This document shows positions 1 to 10,793 of a stretch of 64,000 bases of DNA, in pieces (position 1 is the stretch's first letter; every line of letters starts with the position of its first letter). The DNA is from Coffea arabica (lineage: Eukaryota > Streptophyta > Magnoliopsida > Gentianales > Rubiaceae): contig NC_092329.1 of assembly GCF_036785885.1 (NCBI RefSeq), positions 8,060,001 through 8,124,000 on the forward strand. The letters are read 5' to 3'. The position numbers were made by a program, and so were the translations under genes. The notes beneath the pieces were generated by a model. It saw only the letters and a list, made by a program, of their open reading frames with translations. It had not been told where the DNA came from and did not search any database.

Positions 1-1072
1 AGAATGGTGAGCTAATAATTCTTGGTTCGTGGGAAGCCACCACTATTTTCATAGGACATGAAATGCAAGAGATGTTTGTTTAATGGAGTGAGGGACATAT
101 ATATAGAGGATTTCTGAGGGAACATGTGGAGAAATTATTGGGTTGAGATGGATAGAATCTAAGGCGATCAGTTGTTGACGGGTGGTCAGGCTCTCTAATC
201 TTTTTGATTGCTTGCTCACTTTTTTGACTGTTGCTCGTCAATGGAACATTAAATTATTACTTAGAATTAGTAAATTCACTGAGACACATCCAAACAGAGA
301 AGTGTTTGCTTTAGACTTCTTCTTTACTGCTTACTAGGTGCATACCCACATTTGGTTCATTTTAATTTGATCCAACATACCATATATTTGGATCCATTAT
401 TGTTTTTAATTGAGACCCTTTTACATCTTTTTATCAACCGAATTGGGTACGAGCCCTATTTAATAATTCAATTTAGTATTTAAATTTAATGGATTTAGAT
501 TTTAATATGTTTGGTTGCATTTGATAACAAAAAATAGAACATCTGAAGTAATTAAACGGTATTAAATTTTTTAGATAAAACTTGGTCTAAAAAATAAGTG
601 ATAAGCTATTAATTTATCACTTAATGTGACATATACTCAAATGCATCAAATTTAGTATTTAAATATGGATTAATTTTTCCTACACTGACAGTGTATACAC
701 TATCAGCGTTGGATAAATGATAACTATGCAAAATTTGAATTTGCACACATGTCATGAATCAAATGATGATAGTGTATACACTGTCAGACTTCGAATTTCA
801 GTTTTTAAACTTCAATTTTATCTTTTACTGATAGTGCAAATAAATTCTTGTTCAGAGTTCGTTTCAAGTGGCAAATTAAGTCCGGTATTCTTGTTTGTGG
901 AATAATTACACAAGTCCAAAAGGTTGGTAGTTGGTAGCACAAAGCGAATGAATTTGATTTGTAACACAATTCCAACTCGCAAAAGTAAGTAAATGAAAAC
1001 GTTTTTCATATATAACCCGTTTCCATAGTTTATTTTGCACCTAGATACATTGAGGCATGGAAAAGGAGTATG
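1..1072. other. Intergenic, no gene seen
   Basis: AT-rich sequence without a supportable gene. It holds one short palindromic repeat (681-787). The short open frames here lack family motifs, splice context and plausible starts. The right part would carry the 3' UTR of the minus-strand PSK gene. Confidence 0.6.
681..787. repeat. Short palindromic MITE-like repeat
   Basis: The left end reads CACTGACAGTGTATACACTA and the right end carries GATAGTGTATACACTGTCAG, so the ends are inverted copies of each other around a short AT-rich middle. A related fragment lies at about 10794-10850 (GATAGTGTATACACTGATAA), so this is a dispersed family. No clear target duplication was found. Confidence 0.6.
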
Positions 1073-1435
1073 CTAACGGCCATTTCCGCCCTGGCTGTCA
1101 TTTGTGTAAATGTAATCGAGATGAGCCACAAAACTTTTCTGCATCAAGCACTCTTCTTCATCCTCCGCTCCTTGGCAGCTTGCTCCTTCAACCCCCACGA
1201 ATTTCTCCGCCTCAGGATTCTACAACAGAGTTATTAAACAATAAAAAAAATCAAAATAATAAAACGAAAAAATAAACCCCAGAAAAAGGGGAAGGAATCA
1301 AGCATAGTTATTAATCTGCAGGATGGCCAGTACCTCTTTAAGGGCTTTCAGCAGAGAAGGATCACCGCGAGCCGTACATGTAACGGTGAGTAACAGCAGA
1401 ATGGCTACAATGAAGATGGCATTTTGCTTTGACAT
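1073..1435 (-). CDS. PSK: Phytosulfokine precursor (variant YIYTN peptide)
   Basis: Precursor of the secreted sulfated peptide hormone phytosulfokine, which acts on leucine-rich-repeat receptor kinases at the cell surface. Exon 1 is 1435-1334 (34 codons) and exon 2 is 1219-1073 (48 codons plus stop), phase 0, with a GT donor at 1333 and an AG acceptor at 1221-1220; the protein is 82 aa. Residues 1-23 form a signal peptide with a run of Ile and Leu. The family signature is clear: an acidic stretch, ECLM at 57-60, AHLD at 66-69, then the pentapeptide at 70-74. Asp69 before Tyr70 is the context used by tyrosylprotein sulfotransferase. The oddity is Asn74 where classical PSK-alpha has Gln. The 8-residue tail after the peptide (DSQGGNGR) would be trimmed. 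Position 61-62 is QK rather than the common RR. Length and two-exon structure are normal for the family. Identity is nearly certain; activity of the variant peptide is unknown. Confidence 0.93.
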
Positions 1436-2017
1436 TTTTATTTTGGGGGGTAAAATAACCAGATCAAATATTAGTAATTCTGATTGATTTGGGTCGGAAG
1501 GAAGGAAATATCTTTTACGGGAAAGAAGGGAGGAAATTAAACGGAAATGAGATTGCCAGCCTAAGACAAAGCTGTCGTGTACAAAGCATTTTATCGAATT
1601 GGTCTAAATGCTGAGAATTAGATTTGGGCCATTTGGAAGAGTCAAACTTTCCGACCTTAAAGATCATTATAATGGGCCATCCTTTACTCTGTTTGATATT
1701 CACTAGACCCAAAAAAAAAGGGGAGATGTACTATCATTTCTCAATGCTAGATACTTGATCTCGTGAATCATGTCGCACGCAACTTAGTATGTTGTTGATC
1801 AAAGCATACAACTCATTTAATTTTGGTGAACCAATTGAATGATACTTCAAACTCTTATTTCCTGTTATGGTGAATCTATTTTTGTTTCTAAAGGATACTC
1901 AAAGACTTTTGGATGGGAAGTGAGAAAATAGACGAGACGAGATTCAAACTAAAAGCTTCACGATTACTTGACTAATATTTTCATAGGGAGGGACGATTTG
2001 GATGGTACAGATGAGGG

Positions 2018-2061
2018 AGTGTAAGTGAAAGATTTCGAATTCGAAATCTCACACTTACACT
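2018..2061. repeat. 44-bp near-perfect palindrome
   Basis: Two 22-bp arms meet at TTCGAA without a spacer. The arms differ at two positions. The outer parts read AGTGTAAGTG on the left and CACTTACACT on the right. It could form a hairpin or be the fused ends of a small inverted-repeat element. Confidence 0.75.
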
Positions 2062-4118
2062 TAAAAAAAATTTTTTTGACTAAGATTTCCACTGATTATA
2101 TTGAGTTTGGGTGAATATGTTCTATTGACATGTCGGGCCAAGCCCTTGATTTGTGTGCTTATGTGGTTCCTTAGTGGGCCTAGCAGTTTTGAAACTTGAT
2201 CCATGGAGAGGTTTCAAATATCAAATGGCTTTCTTACTGATCCAGTAATAGGAATGCTTGGGCTTTTGAGTATCAACCTAGTGGGTAGGACAAACAGCCC
2301 AAGACTAGCTTTTAAGGCAATAATCGCAGAAGCCCAAACTAGTGGGTCTAGGCCCGGACCGTTGACAGACCTAATTTAGTCATGCAAACAGCAGTTAGTA
2401 ACCACTTATCAATGAGACTTGAATTGGAAATTACTCTTTCGAATGAGGTTTCATATTTGCAATAAAAATTTAGTAACTAATGATATTAACAATTAAATTA
2501 TGAAATGTTGTTATCATCAGAGTTTATCTACACAAAATGACTTTAAAACAATATGTTTATGTGATAGACACAAACATAAAAACTCTTAAAGATCAGGAGG
2601 TGGAGACTGCAAAATCTTCTAACTTGCGTCTATCGTATAGTTGCTTCGAGTAGAATTTCTCTTTTATCATTAATATACATTAGCACCAAATAGTTCGATC
2701 GTCTAATCATAGTCTCCCATACTTCTTAGGAAGCGAGAGAGATTTTCAAATTTGAGAATGAGGGTTCCCAGTCATTTTTATTTTCTAATTGCCATGCGAA
2801 AGAGTTTAGAAATTTGCAAATTAGGGTTCTCAGTCTTTTTTTTTTTTTTTTTTTACCTGTGACAAAATTAGAGAAATCCAACAGTGTGAAAATGCAAACA
2901 ATTTTGAGCTCAATAACATTAATTACAAGTAATTCACACAGATGGTGAGTGAGGGATAATAATAGCCTTGCGTCATAGTTGATTAGGAGTATTCAAAATT
3001 TTGGTTTCTGTATATGTGACTCCAAAATGATGTATTTGTATGCCGGTATATGCTTGTAGATGAGCATGAAGAAGCAGAATAGGCAAATATATACATATGG
3101 CCATCTAGTGGTGGTTTTGGTATCATCGACCAATTATATCTACATCACCTAAATTAACTAGGGATTGATCACTTGAATAAATAAAACTTCATTCTCAATT
3201 GGACCATTCATTGTACTCTATTTATGGCAATATATTACTAAATGTTTCAACTCCCAATTATGCGTGGGAGCAGGTAGTTTGTTTGTTGACATGAAATTGT
3301 ATTCTCAGATGCATTGCGTCGTATTCATGGCCCATGGCCATATCCAGTGTTGTTAATTTGCAAGATATACATATACATATACATGGTGAGTATTCCTAAG
3401 GTAGTGAGATCTAAATTCCATGTTCATATATTGATGCATGACATGGTTTGCGGGCTGAAGAGAGCCGGCCACGAGCATGATCTTAAAAGTTAAAAGGAGA
3501 AGAAGAACCCTAATTAATGTATACATGTATTACTCAAATATACCCTTTCTTTTTTTCTTGTTTATCAATAGCTAGTAATATATCCCAATATTTAAAATAT
3601 CAACACTTACATTACATGGGTCTACAACAGATCTTATATACAAAGAAGAAAAATTTTGTTATTCTAAAATGAAATTGTAGAGGCTAATCCCAATGATGAA
3701 AAACACTTTAACGCTTGACTCTCATCATAATGTTGGACACGCTTGTTCTTTTTTATTCCATGTCTCGTCCACACCTTTCCATTATTTCTCATGTATGGCT
3801 TAATCTATGGTGCGAGACTGACGTGCCTGTTTACTAATCTGTGGATATTTCTTTAGGGACAAAGTTACCCTTTTCTTCACCTCTTTTTTTTCCTTCTCTT
3901 GAACCTTCAATATTATTTTCTACCCTCAAAAAAAAAGAAAAAAAAAACCCTTCTATATTTTCTCAAGCTCTCATTCCTTATATATATATATATATGGAGA
4001 GAAAGACCTTTAAGGGTTTGACTAGAAAAGAAACAAGAAAACAAAACCAGAATAATTTTTCCACAATGATTCTACAACTTAAAGATCTAGCTAAAATGCT
4101 ACGCTTGTATATCAAAAT

Positions 4119-4238
4119 TTTTCAAATAATATTTTGCTTGCATCATAAACATATTTCCTAATCCACCTTTTTATCTCACATACATCACATCAAAAAATTC
4201 CTATAGTAATTATTTCAAATACTCTATTCAAACAAACC
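4119..4238 (+). repeat. Dispersed repeat, copy A
   Basis: Resembles 8040-8150 in the same orientation. Shared blocks are TTTTGCTTGCATCAT, CCACCTTTTTATCT and ACATACATCACATCA, followed by TAATTATTTCAAATA. The two copies are diverged, with small indels. No ends or target duplication were defined. Confidence 0.6.
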
Positions 4239-4655
4239 AGAACGGGCTAAATTACACTTGAAAATAACCAATAACCATCACTTAATTAATTTGTCATATT
4301 TTTCATGCAAGCATATGGACTTTCATATTGCTGTACTTATATGCCTCTGCACAAACGTATATATGTATAAAATGTGTTTTGTCATGGCTGTATACATGCA
4401 AAATATGTCCCTTTCACCACTTATAACTGTTAATAATTAGCTACCAAACGCGCTCTGAGATCTCACTTGCCAAACTAATCCATTCATTAATTAGCGCCAC
4501 TAAAACCTCTAATGATGACACCATTTTGCGTTGCCAATACAACTATTTTGTAATTTCACACATCCAGTAAGGCCATGCCTAGACAATAAAATTAGACTCC
4601 TTATAAATCCTCAGTCAAGAATTCAAGATTTGATCTCTAAAAGAGTGTAGTGAAT

Positions 4656-4705
4656 ACTCAAGACAGCTTTTCACCCAAAAAAGAAAAAAAACACTCAAGA
4701 CAGCT
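4656..4705 (+). mobile_element. Minimal retroposon scar (poly-A with target duplication)
   Basis: The 13-bp direct repeat ACTCAAGACAGCT at 4656-4668 and 4693-4705 flanks only 24 bp, most of which is an A-rich tail (4669-4692). This is the expected trace of a target-primed retroposition that was truncated almost completely. It sits about 90 bp upstream of the start codon at 4798. Confidence 0.65.
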
Positions 4706-4797
4706 CGATAAATATCTTCTCTCACCATCTCATATTCTCCTTCATCTGCTGCCATCAAACAACCAAGAAGCTAGCAGACTTGTGATATTTCCAATCC

Positions 4798-5148
4798 ATG
4801 GCAGCAACAACCAGCTCCTCAAGTAGCTGCGCCACCTGCTTCAACCACGGAGCCACTTCAGTCGAGACCAAGATGGCCCGATCTTCACCAAATAACCACG
4901 GTTGTTCACCAGGGTGCGGAAGGCTTGATGGGGTGGCCATGTGGATAATAAATGGTGTTGCTAGCGCATTCTTTGCTTCCTTAGATAGATGTTCTTGCAT
5001 CCGTATAGCAACTGTGGATGATACTGATGATTCCAACGACTTGCCCCTGATCTTCAACGATGGAAATAATAGTACAAGTGCACTTGATGGTAGCGGTCGA
5101 AGAAGAACAAACAGCAAAGGAAAGAGAGATGGAGTTTTAATTTATTGA
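4798..5148 (+). CDS. Small uncharacterised plant protein, 116 aa
   Basis: Intronless open frame of 116 aa that I judge to be a real gene, but I cannot name its family. The start codon context, CCATGGCA, is favourable. The N-terminus is rich in Ser and Thr and has several Cys (11, 14, 36, 40). The centre, WIINGVASAFFASLDRCSC at about 49-67, is the most protein-like part and looks conserved: an amphipathic or weakly hydrophobic helix followed by a Cys pair. An acidic stretch (DDTDDSND) and a basic Ser/Gly-rich tail follow. There is no signal peptide and no clear membrane span. TATA-like sequences lie at 4602-4608 and 4708-4714. The antisense frame across the same bases is a shadow. Function unknown. 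Confidence 0.6.
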   Translation: MAATTSSSSSCATCFNHGATSVETKMARSSPNNHGCSPGCGRLDGVAMWIINGVASAFFASLDRCSCIRIATVDDTDDSNDLPLIFNDGNNSTSALDGSGRRRTNSKGKRDGVLIY

Positions 5149-5567
5149 AGACTGAATGATTGAAGCAAATTAAGGGTGTCTTTTCCTTGGTAAGTTTAAT
5201 TGTGCTATGGGGTCTGGACTTGGATGTACTTGTGAAGCTTATTTTGGATCGATGCGGGGTTGGGATCATATGAAGAATGCTGGTTTTCTATGTTTATGTA
5301 ATCTTAATATTGATCATCCTCGATGATGAAGAAAAGTATATGTGGTTAATATGTATCCGAAATTTCAATTGATCAAATTATTTACTCTTTCCGTATGTTT
5401 ATATTGATCTTATTCATGCTTGCAACCGACTTAGGAGGTGGAACTAAATGAGCTGTTTTTGTTTTGAGTATAAGATTAATTTCCAATTTTCTCATGGCCA
5501 CATTTAAATCAGCAAAGTCAGATGTTTGAAGCAAAACTATTATTCTTTCTTCTGTTCTTCTTTTGTT

Positions 5568-5587
5568 GGGGGGGGGAGGGGTGGGGG
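5568..5587 (+). other. G-rich tract, possible G-quadruplex
   Basis: Runs of 9, 4 and 5 guanines are separated by single A and T bases. The nine-base run could supply two of the four tracts needed for an intramolecular quadruplex. It lies about 420 bp downstream of the stop codon of the small gene. Function is speculative. Confidence 0.5.
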
Positions 5588-6252
5588 TACCCTATTAAAT
5601 TAAGCTTCAATAAAGTGGTCTTGTAATCCCTGTTTTTGTTTTCTTTGTGAAGTTCCTCTTTGGTCGATAACTCAAAAGATATCCCTTCTTCTTATTTTCT
5701 ATAGTGCTTTTGCAAGTTGTAATTTGTTCATTTGCTTAAAGTCAATTTGGAACTTGAGCAGCGGGCCACATTACGGTCTAATGCAGCAGATGTATATAAG
5801 AAACACAATCAATTATCAGGGTCTGATTTAAAACCACACACACAAAAAAAAATAAAAATTCTACTTGACATTTCATTGGGCTGTATTTCGCTGTACCATG
5901 CACCATGATCATAAATAATGGAGGCAGTCTGGAGCCTCAACACCTCCTCAATTATTTAAAGTCTACACAGTTGTTATTATTTTAACTAAATTTCTACTCT
6001 TTTTATATAAACTTGGCTTGCTCATGATCCTTCCCTAATGTGTCATTGTGGACATAATTCAAGTTAGCATGTTCTTTCCTCCTCTTCAGAATTTTACTTA
6101 ACGGCATGTCTGACAAATTTGTGTTTTATAGTAGCAAGAAGGTGTGAAGAGGAGGGCTCAGTGGTTAGGGGAGGATTTTTAGAGTTTTTATTGAATTCAA
6201 GTTTGACAATTACAAAGGAAAAGACTGTGAGTAGGGGTGGGAGGTAAAAAAA

Positions 6253-7657
6253 AGGGATAATTTCACAAATCTCCCCTGACATTTTTTACAATTACAAAGA
6301 GCTCCTCTTAAGTTTTAAAAATTATATATACCTCCCATACTTTTACTATTTCGTGTCCTTTTGTACAAAATTAAAAAAGAAAAATATAGTATATTCAATT
6401 ATTTTCTTCTACACTTTGCATAAATCAACAAACCAAATCCTAAGAACCATCCAAACATAAGTTTTAAAATCAAATAGCAATCTAAAAAATCCCAAATTGC
6501 ATACACAATATCAATACTTGCCACTAGGGGTGTTTCACGAATCGAGCCGCTCGCGATCTCGAATACGAGCTCGACTCGAGCTCGTCAATATCGAGTTCGA
6601 GCTAATTAAGTCGATCTCGAGCTCGAGCTCGAGCTCAAAAACATTAAGCTCGTTGGCTCGCGAGTTCAATTATATATATTTTTTTATTTTTTATTTTAAT
6701 TGTAAAATTACATATATATCTCTAATATTTTATTATTTGTTAAAAAAATTATTGTTTTATTCATTTTTTTAAAAAAATTATTTTTTATTTTTTTAAAATA
6801 AAATAATAATAATTATTATTTTTTTATTTTTTAAGCTCGATCTCGACTCGAATTTGACTCGAGCTCGAGCTCGAGCTTGATATTTTGAGCTCGTCGAGCT
6901 CGAGCTCGAGTTCGAGCTTCACAAAATTAACTCGAGCTCGGTTCGATTAGCCAAAACTCGACTCGAGCTCGACTCGTTTGCACCCCTACTTGCCACGATA
7001 AAAAAAAAAAAACACACACACACACACACACAATCCAATTGACAATCAATTTTATAGCCCAAAATAAATATCAATACTCAAATATAAGTTAATTTGACCT
7101 AGAATCACTATTACAACTCTCTTATGGCCTTAAAAATATTAATATCTCAAAAGTGGAGAATAATTCTACCTTCACAATAAAATCATAATAAAAAAATTTC
7201 TAATCCAATGAAAAAAAGCATTATGTAATTATTGACATTTTATAAAAGTTTTTCTTAACAACAAATAAAATATGACAAATTTCACATTTTTAGTTCTTTT
7301 TCCTATTTCAATCATTAATTTCATTATTTATTTCTCTATCACTGTGAGTCTCTTCATTTCCTTCTAGTTTGACACATAATCTGCTCCCTTTATAGATTTT
7401 GTAATTTCAATTTACTAATATCCACAAAATTAAAGATAATAAAAAGAGGTTATATTAACTAGAAAATAGACATGAGATAGCAAAATAGATTTTTTTAGGT
7501 TTTGTAAATTTATTGTCTTAAATTTAAAATTGTCTACTAAGTAAATGGCATTATAAGTATTTTACTATGTTAAAGGAGATAAGTGTAATTTTTCAAACCT
7601 AAGGGGAGACGAATGAAATTGTCAGAAACCTCAAGGGAGGTTTCTGAAATTATCCCT
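6253..7657. mobile_element. MITE with ~27-bp terminal inverted repeats, host of a nested MITE
   Basis: The left end AGGGATAATTTCACAAATCT is matched by an inverted copy at the right end, which reads AGGGATAATTTCAGAAACCT on the minus strand. The similarity covers about 27 bp with few mismatches. The interior is AT-rich, non-coding and holds a (CA)n run near 7012-7032. The element is interrupted by a hAT-type MITE at 6525-6988, so it is the older insertion. I could not define a target duplication because the left flank is a run of A. Confidence 0.75.
6525..6988. mobile_element. hAT-type MITE, GAGCTC/CTCGAG motif family
   Basis: A 464-bp element flanked by the perfect 8-bp duplication CTTGCCAC (6517-6524 and 6989-6996). 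The termini are TAGGGGTG on the left and CACCCCTA on the right. Both ends consist of about 100-150 bp of reiterated GAGCTCGAGCTCGA-type sequence. The core at about 6670-6830 is nearly pure A and T. There is no coding capacity. Eight-bp duplications and TAGGG termini fit the hAT superfamily. Confidence 0.88.
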
Positions 7658-8039
7658 AAAATATGTAAAAAAGATGAGAAGACAGATTGCGAATCATCTA
7701 TCTTCTGATTTTGTGCCATCATTCGAGAGTAGCGTACGCACCAAAATTGGCACAAAGCACTAGCGTGCTGGCTGATTCCTGCTTTTATAATTAGTACCAA
7801 AAGAATTGCAAAAAAGAAAAGTAAACGAGCATTAAAGTAGCTTTTGTTCTTGGTAAAACACTACTTTTTATCATGATTATGTCGTTTAAATTATGACACC
7901 TTGAGTGATCCACCGAATATGATACTTTTTTTTTTGTCGCAACGATAACATTCTTATAGTCTAATCTCAGCTAATCTAGGAAGGAAGAACTGATGGAAAT
8001 AGAAATTTGGATTGCAAGAATTTCAAATAAAAATCTCAA

Positions 8040-8150
8040 ATTTTATTTTGCTTGCATCATACACACAATTTTCAACCACCTTTTTATCTTACATACATCA
8101 CATCACAAAAAGTGCTACAATAATTATTTCAAATAACCTCCTATCCAAAC
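8040..8150 (+). repeat. Dispersed repeat, copy B
   Basis: Direct-orientation relative of the segment at 4119-4238; see the shared blocks given there. It could be the internal part of an unidentified transposon. Confidence 0.6.
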
Positions 8151-8224
8151 AACCATATCCATCGGAGAAAATCACTAATAGAAACTCCATATCCATAAGA
8201 GAAAATCACTAAAGATAATCACAT

Positions 8225-8324
8225 ACAGTGGCAATTTGGTAGGAAATAAGGATTCAACCCTTGACCTCTGAACACCACTAAGACTTTAAGTGTTTGATGG
8301 TGACCACTAGGCCAAAGGGCTCCT
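8225..8324 (-). mobile_element. tRNA-derived SINE-like sequence
   Basis: On the minus strand the 5' part reads GCCCTTTGGCCTAGTGGTCA. This contains a polymerase III A-box-like TGGCCTAGTGG (8304-8314). A B-box-like GGTTGAATCC follows at 8250-8259, about 45 bases away, which is tRNA-like spacing. It is not a functional tRNA because the acceptor stem and cloverleaf cannot be formed. The 3' end and target duplication are not clear. Confidence 0.6.
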
Positions 8325-8526
8325 GGCAAATATGGTACTTTTTTTTTTTTCTCAACATAGGGAATATCCCAAATTTTGTCAGACTAATCTCCCTGCGCTT
8401 GTGCACCCCGCCTCCCAAAGATACACAAATTAAGAAGGTGACTCAAACACACGATGTCGGGACCTAACTAAACTACCCCGAAACCATCCGAGCCAACCCC
8501 AAGGGGCAATGGCGAATATGATACTT
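8325..8526 (-). mobile_element. tRNA-derived SINE with poly-A tail and target duplication
   Basis: The body is about 8341-8510 on the minus strand. The A-box TGGCTCGGATGG (8484-8495) and B-box-like TGTTTGAGTC (8440-8449) lie near its 5' end. Its 3' end is a run of about 13 A, seen as T at 8339-8351. The flanks 8325-8340 and 8511-8526 match at 14 of 16 positions (GGCAAATATGGTACTT against GGCGAATATGATACTT). This is a complete SINE insertion, placed directly against the 5' end of another SINE-like sequence. Confidence 0.78.
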
Positions 8527-8897
8527 GTTACTTTAGATTTTAATGAGTTAAAAACGGTGAAAAATGGTGTGGACTAAGCCCAATGAATAATGATATTGGG
8601 TTTGTTGATGCATAATCGAGAGTTAGGCCTTGTCACTTGGTTTTAAGATGATTTTGCCAGGGTGTTTACCAATCACCATAAAGGGCTTCGAATGAGGGAG
8701 CCTAAGTTTTCAGACGTGCAGAGAGATTAGGCCTGGGTTAACCAGGCGGCAATCTTGCATGCTTGTGTTGGAATATATGAAATTTGAGGCTCAAGCCTAA
8801 AAATGCGCCTGAAAGTCCACTTTTAACTCTGTAACCAGCAATTCAAAAAAAAAAAAAAAAGTCTTTTTAAAAATATCCTCTACATTTAAAACTATAC

Positions 8898-9279
8898 AAA
8901 ATCATTTCCACGTTTCTGCTAGAATTGCTGAAGCTGTAGCTGCTCGGGAGGCTTTTGTATTTGCGAGGGCATTACTTATTCTATCTTTCTCCATTGAAGG
9001 TGATGCATCCGCAGTTATCCGGAAAATGCGGCACACAGAAGAAGATGATTCCTCTGCCATTTGAATAGCTTAAGTAATGTATATTTGAGATGGGTGCCAT
9101 GGGAATCAAACAAAGCTGAACACGTCTTTGCCATTTCACGCTAAGTCTTAACAATTCGGTTGAATTTTTTTGGAACTCAACGCCTGCCTTTGTCAAGCAA
9201 ACAGTACTGGATGATTTCCATTAAGTCTCATAAATAAAATTTCTCTCTTTTTTTTTTATCAAAAAAAAATCATTTCCAC
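8898..9279 (+). mobile_element. 5'-truncated LINE, RNase H tail
   Basis: The 14-bp direct repeat AAAATCATTTCCAC at 8898-8911 and 9266-9279 flanks an insert of about 354 bp. Translation of the insert gives the end of a plant LINE RNase H domain (RVT_3 type): AEAVAAREAFVFARALLIL, then EGDASAVIRK, then broken frames that still resemble the usual tail up to SLINKISLFF. It ends in T- and A-rich sequence. Stop codons and frameshifts show it is dead. The exact target duplication suggests it is not very old. Confidence 0.85.
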
Positions 9280-9659
9280 ATTATAAAAAACGTACTAAAT
9301 TTGTTCCAAAATCCAATTCCAATCAAATTTTTGAGATGCATGTCCTAGTCACATGCGTATTAAATCAAGGGCAGAATGGAAAAATAAAATTCTTTCCCTC
9401 ACAAAATTTAATGAGAAAACGATCAATTTCATTCCTCATAATGTGTTTCTTCGTTACTTATGTTTTCAATGATACTATTTATTCATCTTCATATTTAAAA
9501 GGATGCAAATCAACCCTAATTTACTTGAAACGTACAATCCTGTCCCAAAGTTAAATTTTTATCGCATGCCTTGGCTCTGTCTATATAAGCAAATGATAGG
9601 GAAAAAAAATGAGCAGACGACAAACTAAACATTGTTGTTATTAGTAATGCATGTTTCGT

Positions 9660-10324
9660 TAGGGGTGGGATAAAATATTTGTTGATCCGAAAACCCTCTA
9701 TATCCAATCTGAAAAATAGGGTACCTGATCCGCATTATTTAATTGAGTCAAAAGACGATTGGAAACCTGTTTATATGCGGGTCGGATAAGGGTTATATAA
9801 TTAAGAATTCCTGAGTACTTAACCTGTCCCGCATATATATATTATTTATTTTTTTTATGCACATACTACAAAATAATACTTTTACAACTAATTAAGTAAT
9901 TTCATTGAACAAATTGCACTACAAATACAAGAGACCATAGTTTGTTTACAATATTTATTTATAGAGGTCATATCTTATATTTTTTAGAAAAGAGTTTAGT
10001 TGATGTGGAATATATATTTAAACAAAAAGGTACTACTTGTTTCTTGGTAGGAGACTTTTTTGTCAGAAAAATCTTCGTTAAGTTTTAGATAAATATGTAA
10101 GATACAAAATTAAATTAGTATAAATTATTTTTTAAAAAAATTAAATAATGAGCGGGACGGGGCAAGTACCCATTAATCTGACTCTATCTTAACAAGCACC
10201 CGATTATTGAATATCCGCTGATATGTGGGGCAAAAAAGAATAAAAAAATAGTTGACGCGTAAAGTGCGGGTCGAGTCAATTAAATGGTGCATGAAATTGG
10301 TACCCAACCTTTGCCCAATCCTAA
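9660..10324. mobile_element. Probable degenerate hAT-type MITE
   Basis: The left end is TAGGGGTGGGA and the right end is GCCCAATCCTAA. GC-richer ends with GCGGGTCGG and GGGTACC-like motifs surround an AT-rich core. The plan matches the other hAT-type MITEs here, but the motif arrays are decayed and no target duplication is convincing. Confidence 0.5.
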
Positions 10325-10793
10325 TGTCCATCAAAAAGGAAAATTCCGTATATGAATCTATTGATGCAATAGCAGATGAAAAGATAGCAAAATTTGTTTA
10401 TGTTTTAATCATATTTTATTTATTTATTAAATAGGAAAGAACTAAGATTTAAAAAGTAAGTTACGAGAAATAAAGTCCTCTGGTCTTAACTTCAACCACT
10501 AGACTAAGGCCTCCTCCTTTCCCCAACGACAATTTTTATTAAAATCGATAGTTTCATAATTGAGTTTTTCTAGCTGTACATTACCATTTACTAATAATTA
10601 AACATGTATTATTCAATGAAGCACAAAACACGTATTATTCAAAATGAAGCACAAAGTCAGGTTTTATTTTTGTAATGGCCCCTAAAACAATATAAATATG
10701 GCTTGAGTCGCAATATAATATGGCTAGAGGCTAGAGCATGCGACTCTCAGCCATAAGAGCAAATCTACCATGGTTATATGAATGAAATTCAAA

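Larger units (their letters stand above)
1436..4797. other. Intergenic, repeats only
   Basis: The left part is the promoter side of the minus-strand PSK gene. I see no supportable gene. It contains a 44-bp palindrome (2018-2061), a poly-T run near 2838-2854, a dispersed repeat copy (4119-4238) and a tiny retroposon scar (4656-4705). The open frame at 3841-4161 is low-complexity and has no recognisable motif. Confidence 0.6.

Noticed and set aside
4755-5117. 120-codon minus-strand frame opposite the small gene
   Set aside because: The plus-strand frame has a better start context and more protein-like composition; this one is its shadow.
6600-6960. Repeated GAGCTCGA units as a possible CRISPR or satellite array
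   Set aside because: The units lack regular spacers, and the whole block is bounded by hAT termini and a target duplication.
8225-8324. Possible tRNA gene
   Set aside because: A and B boxes are present, but the acceptor, D and anticodon stems cannot be folded. It is better explained as a SINE.
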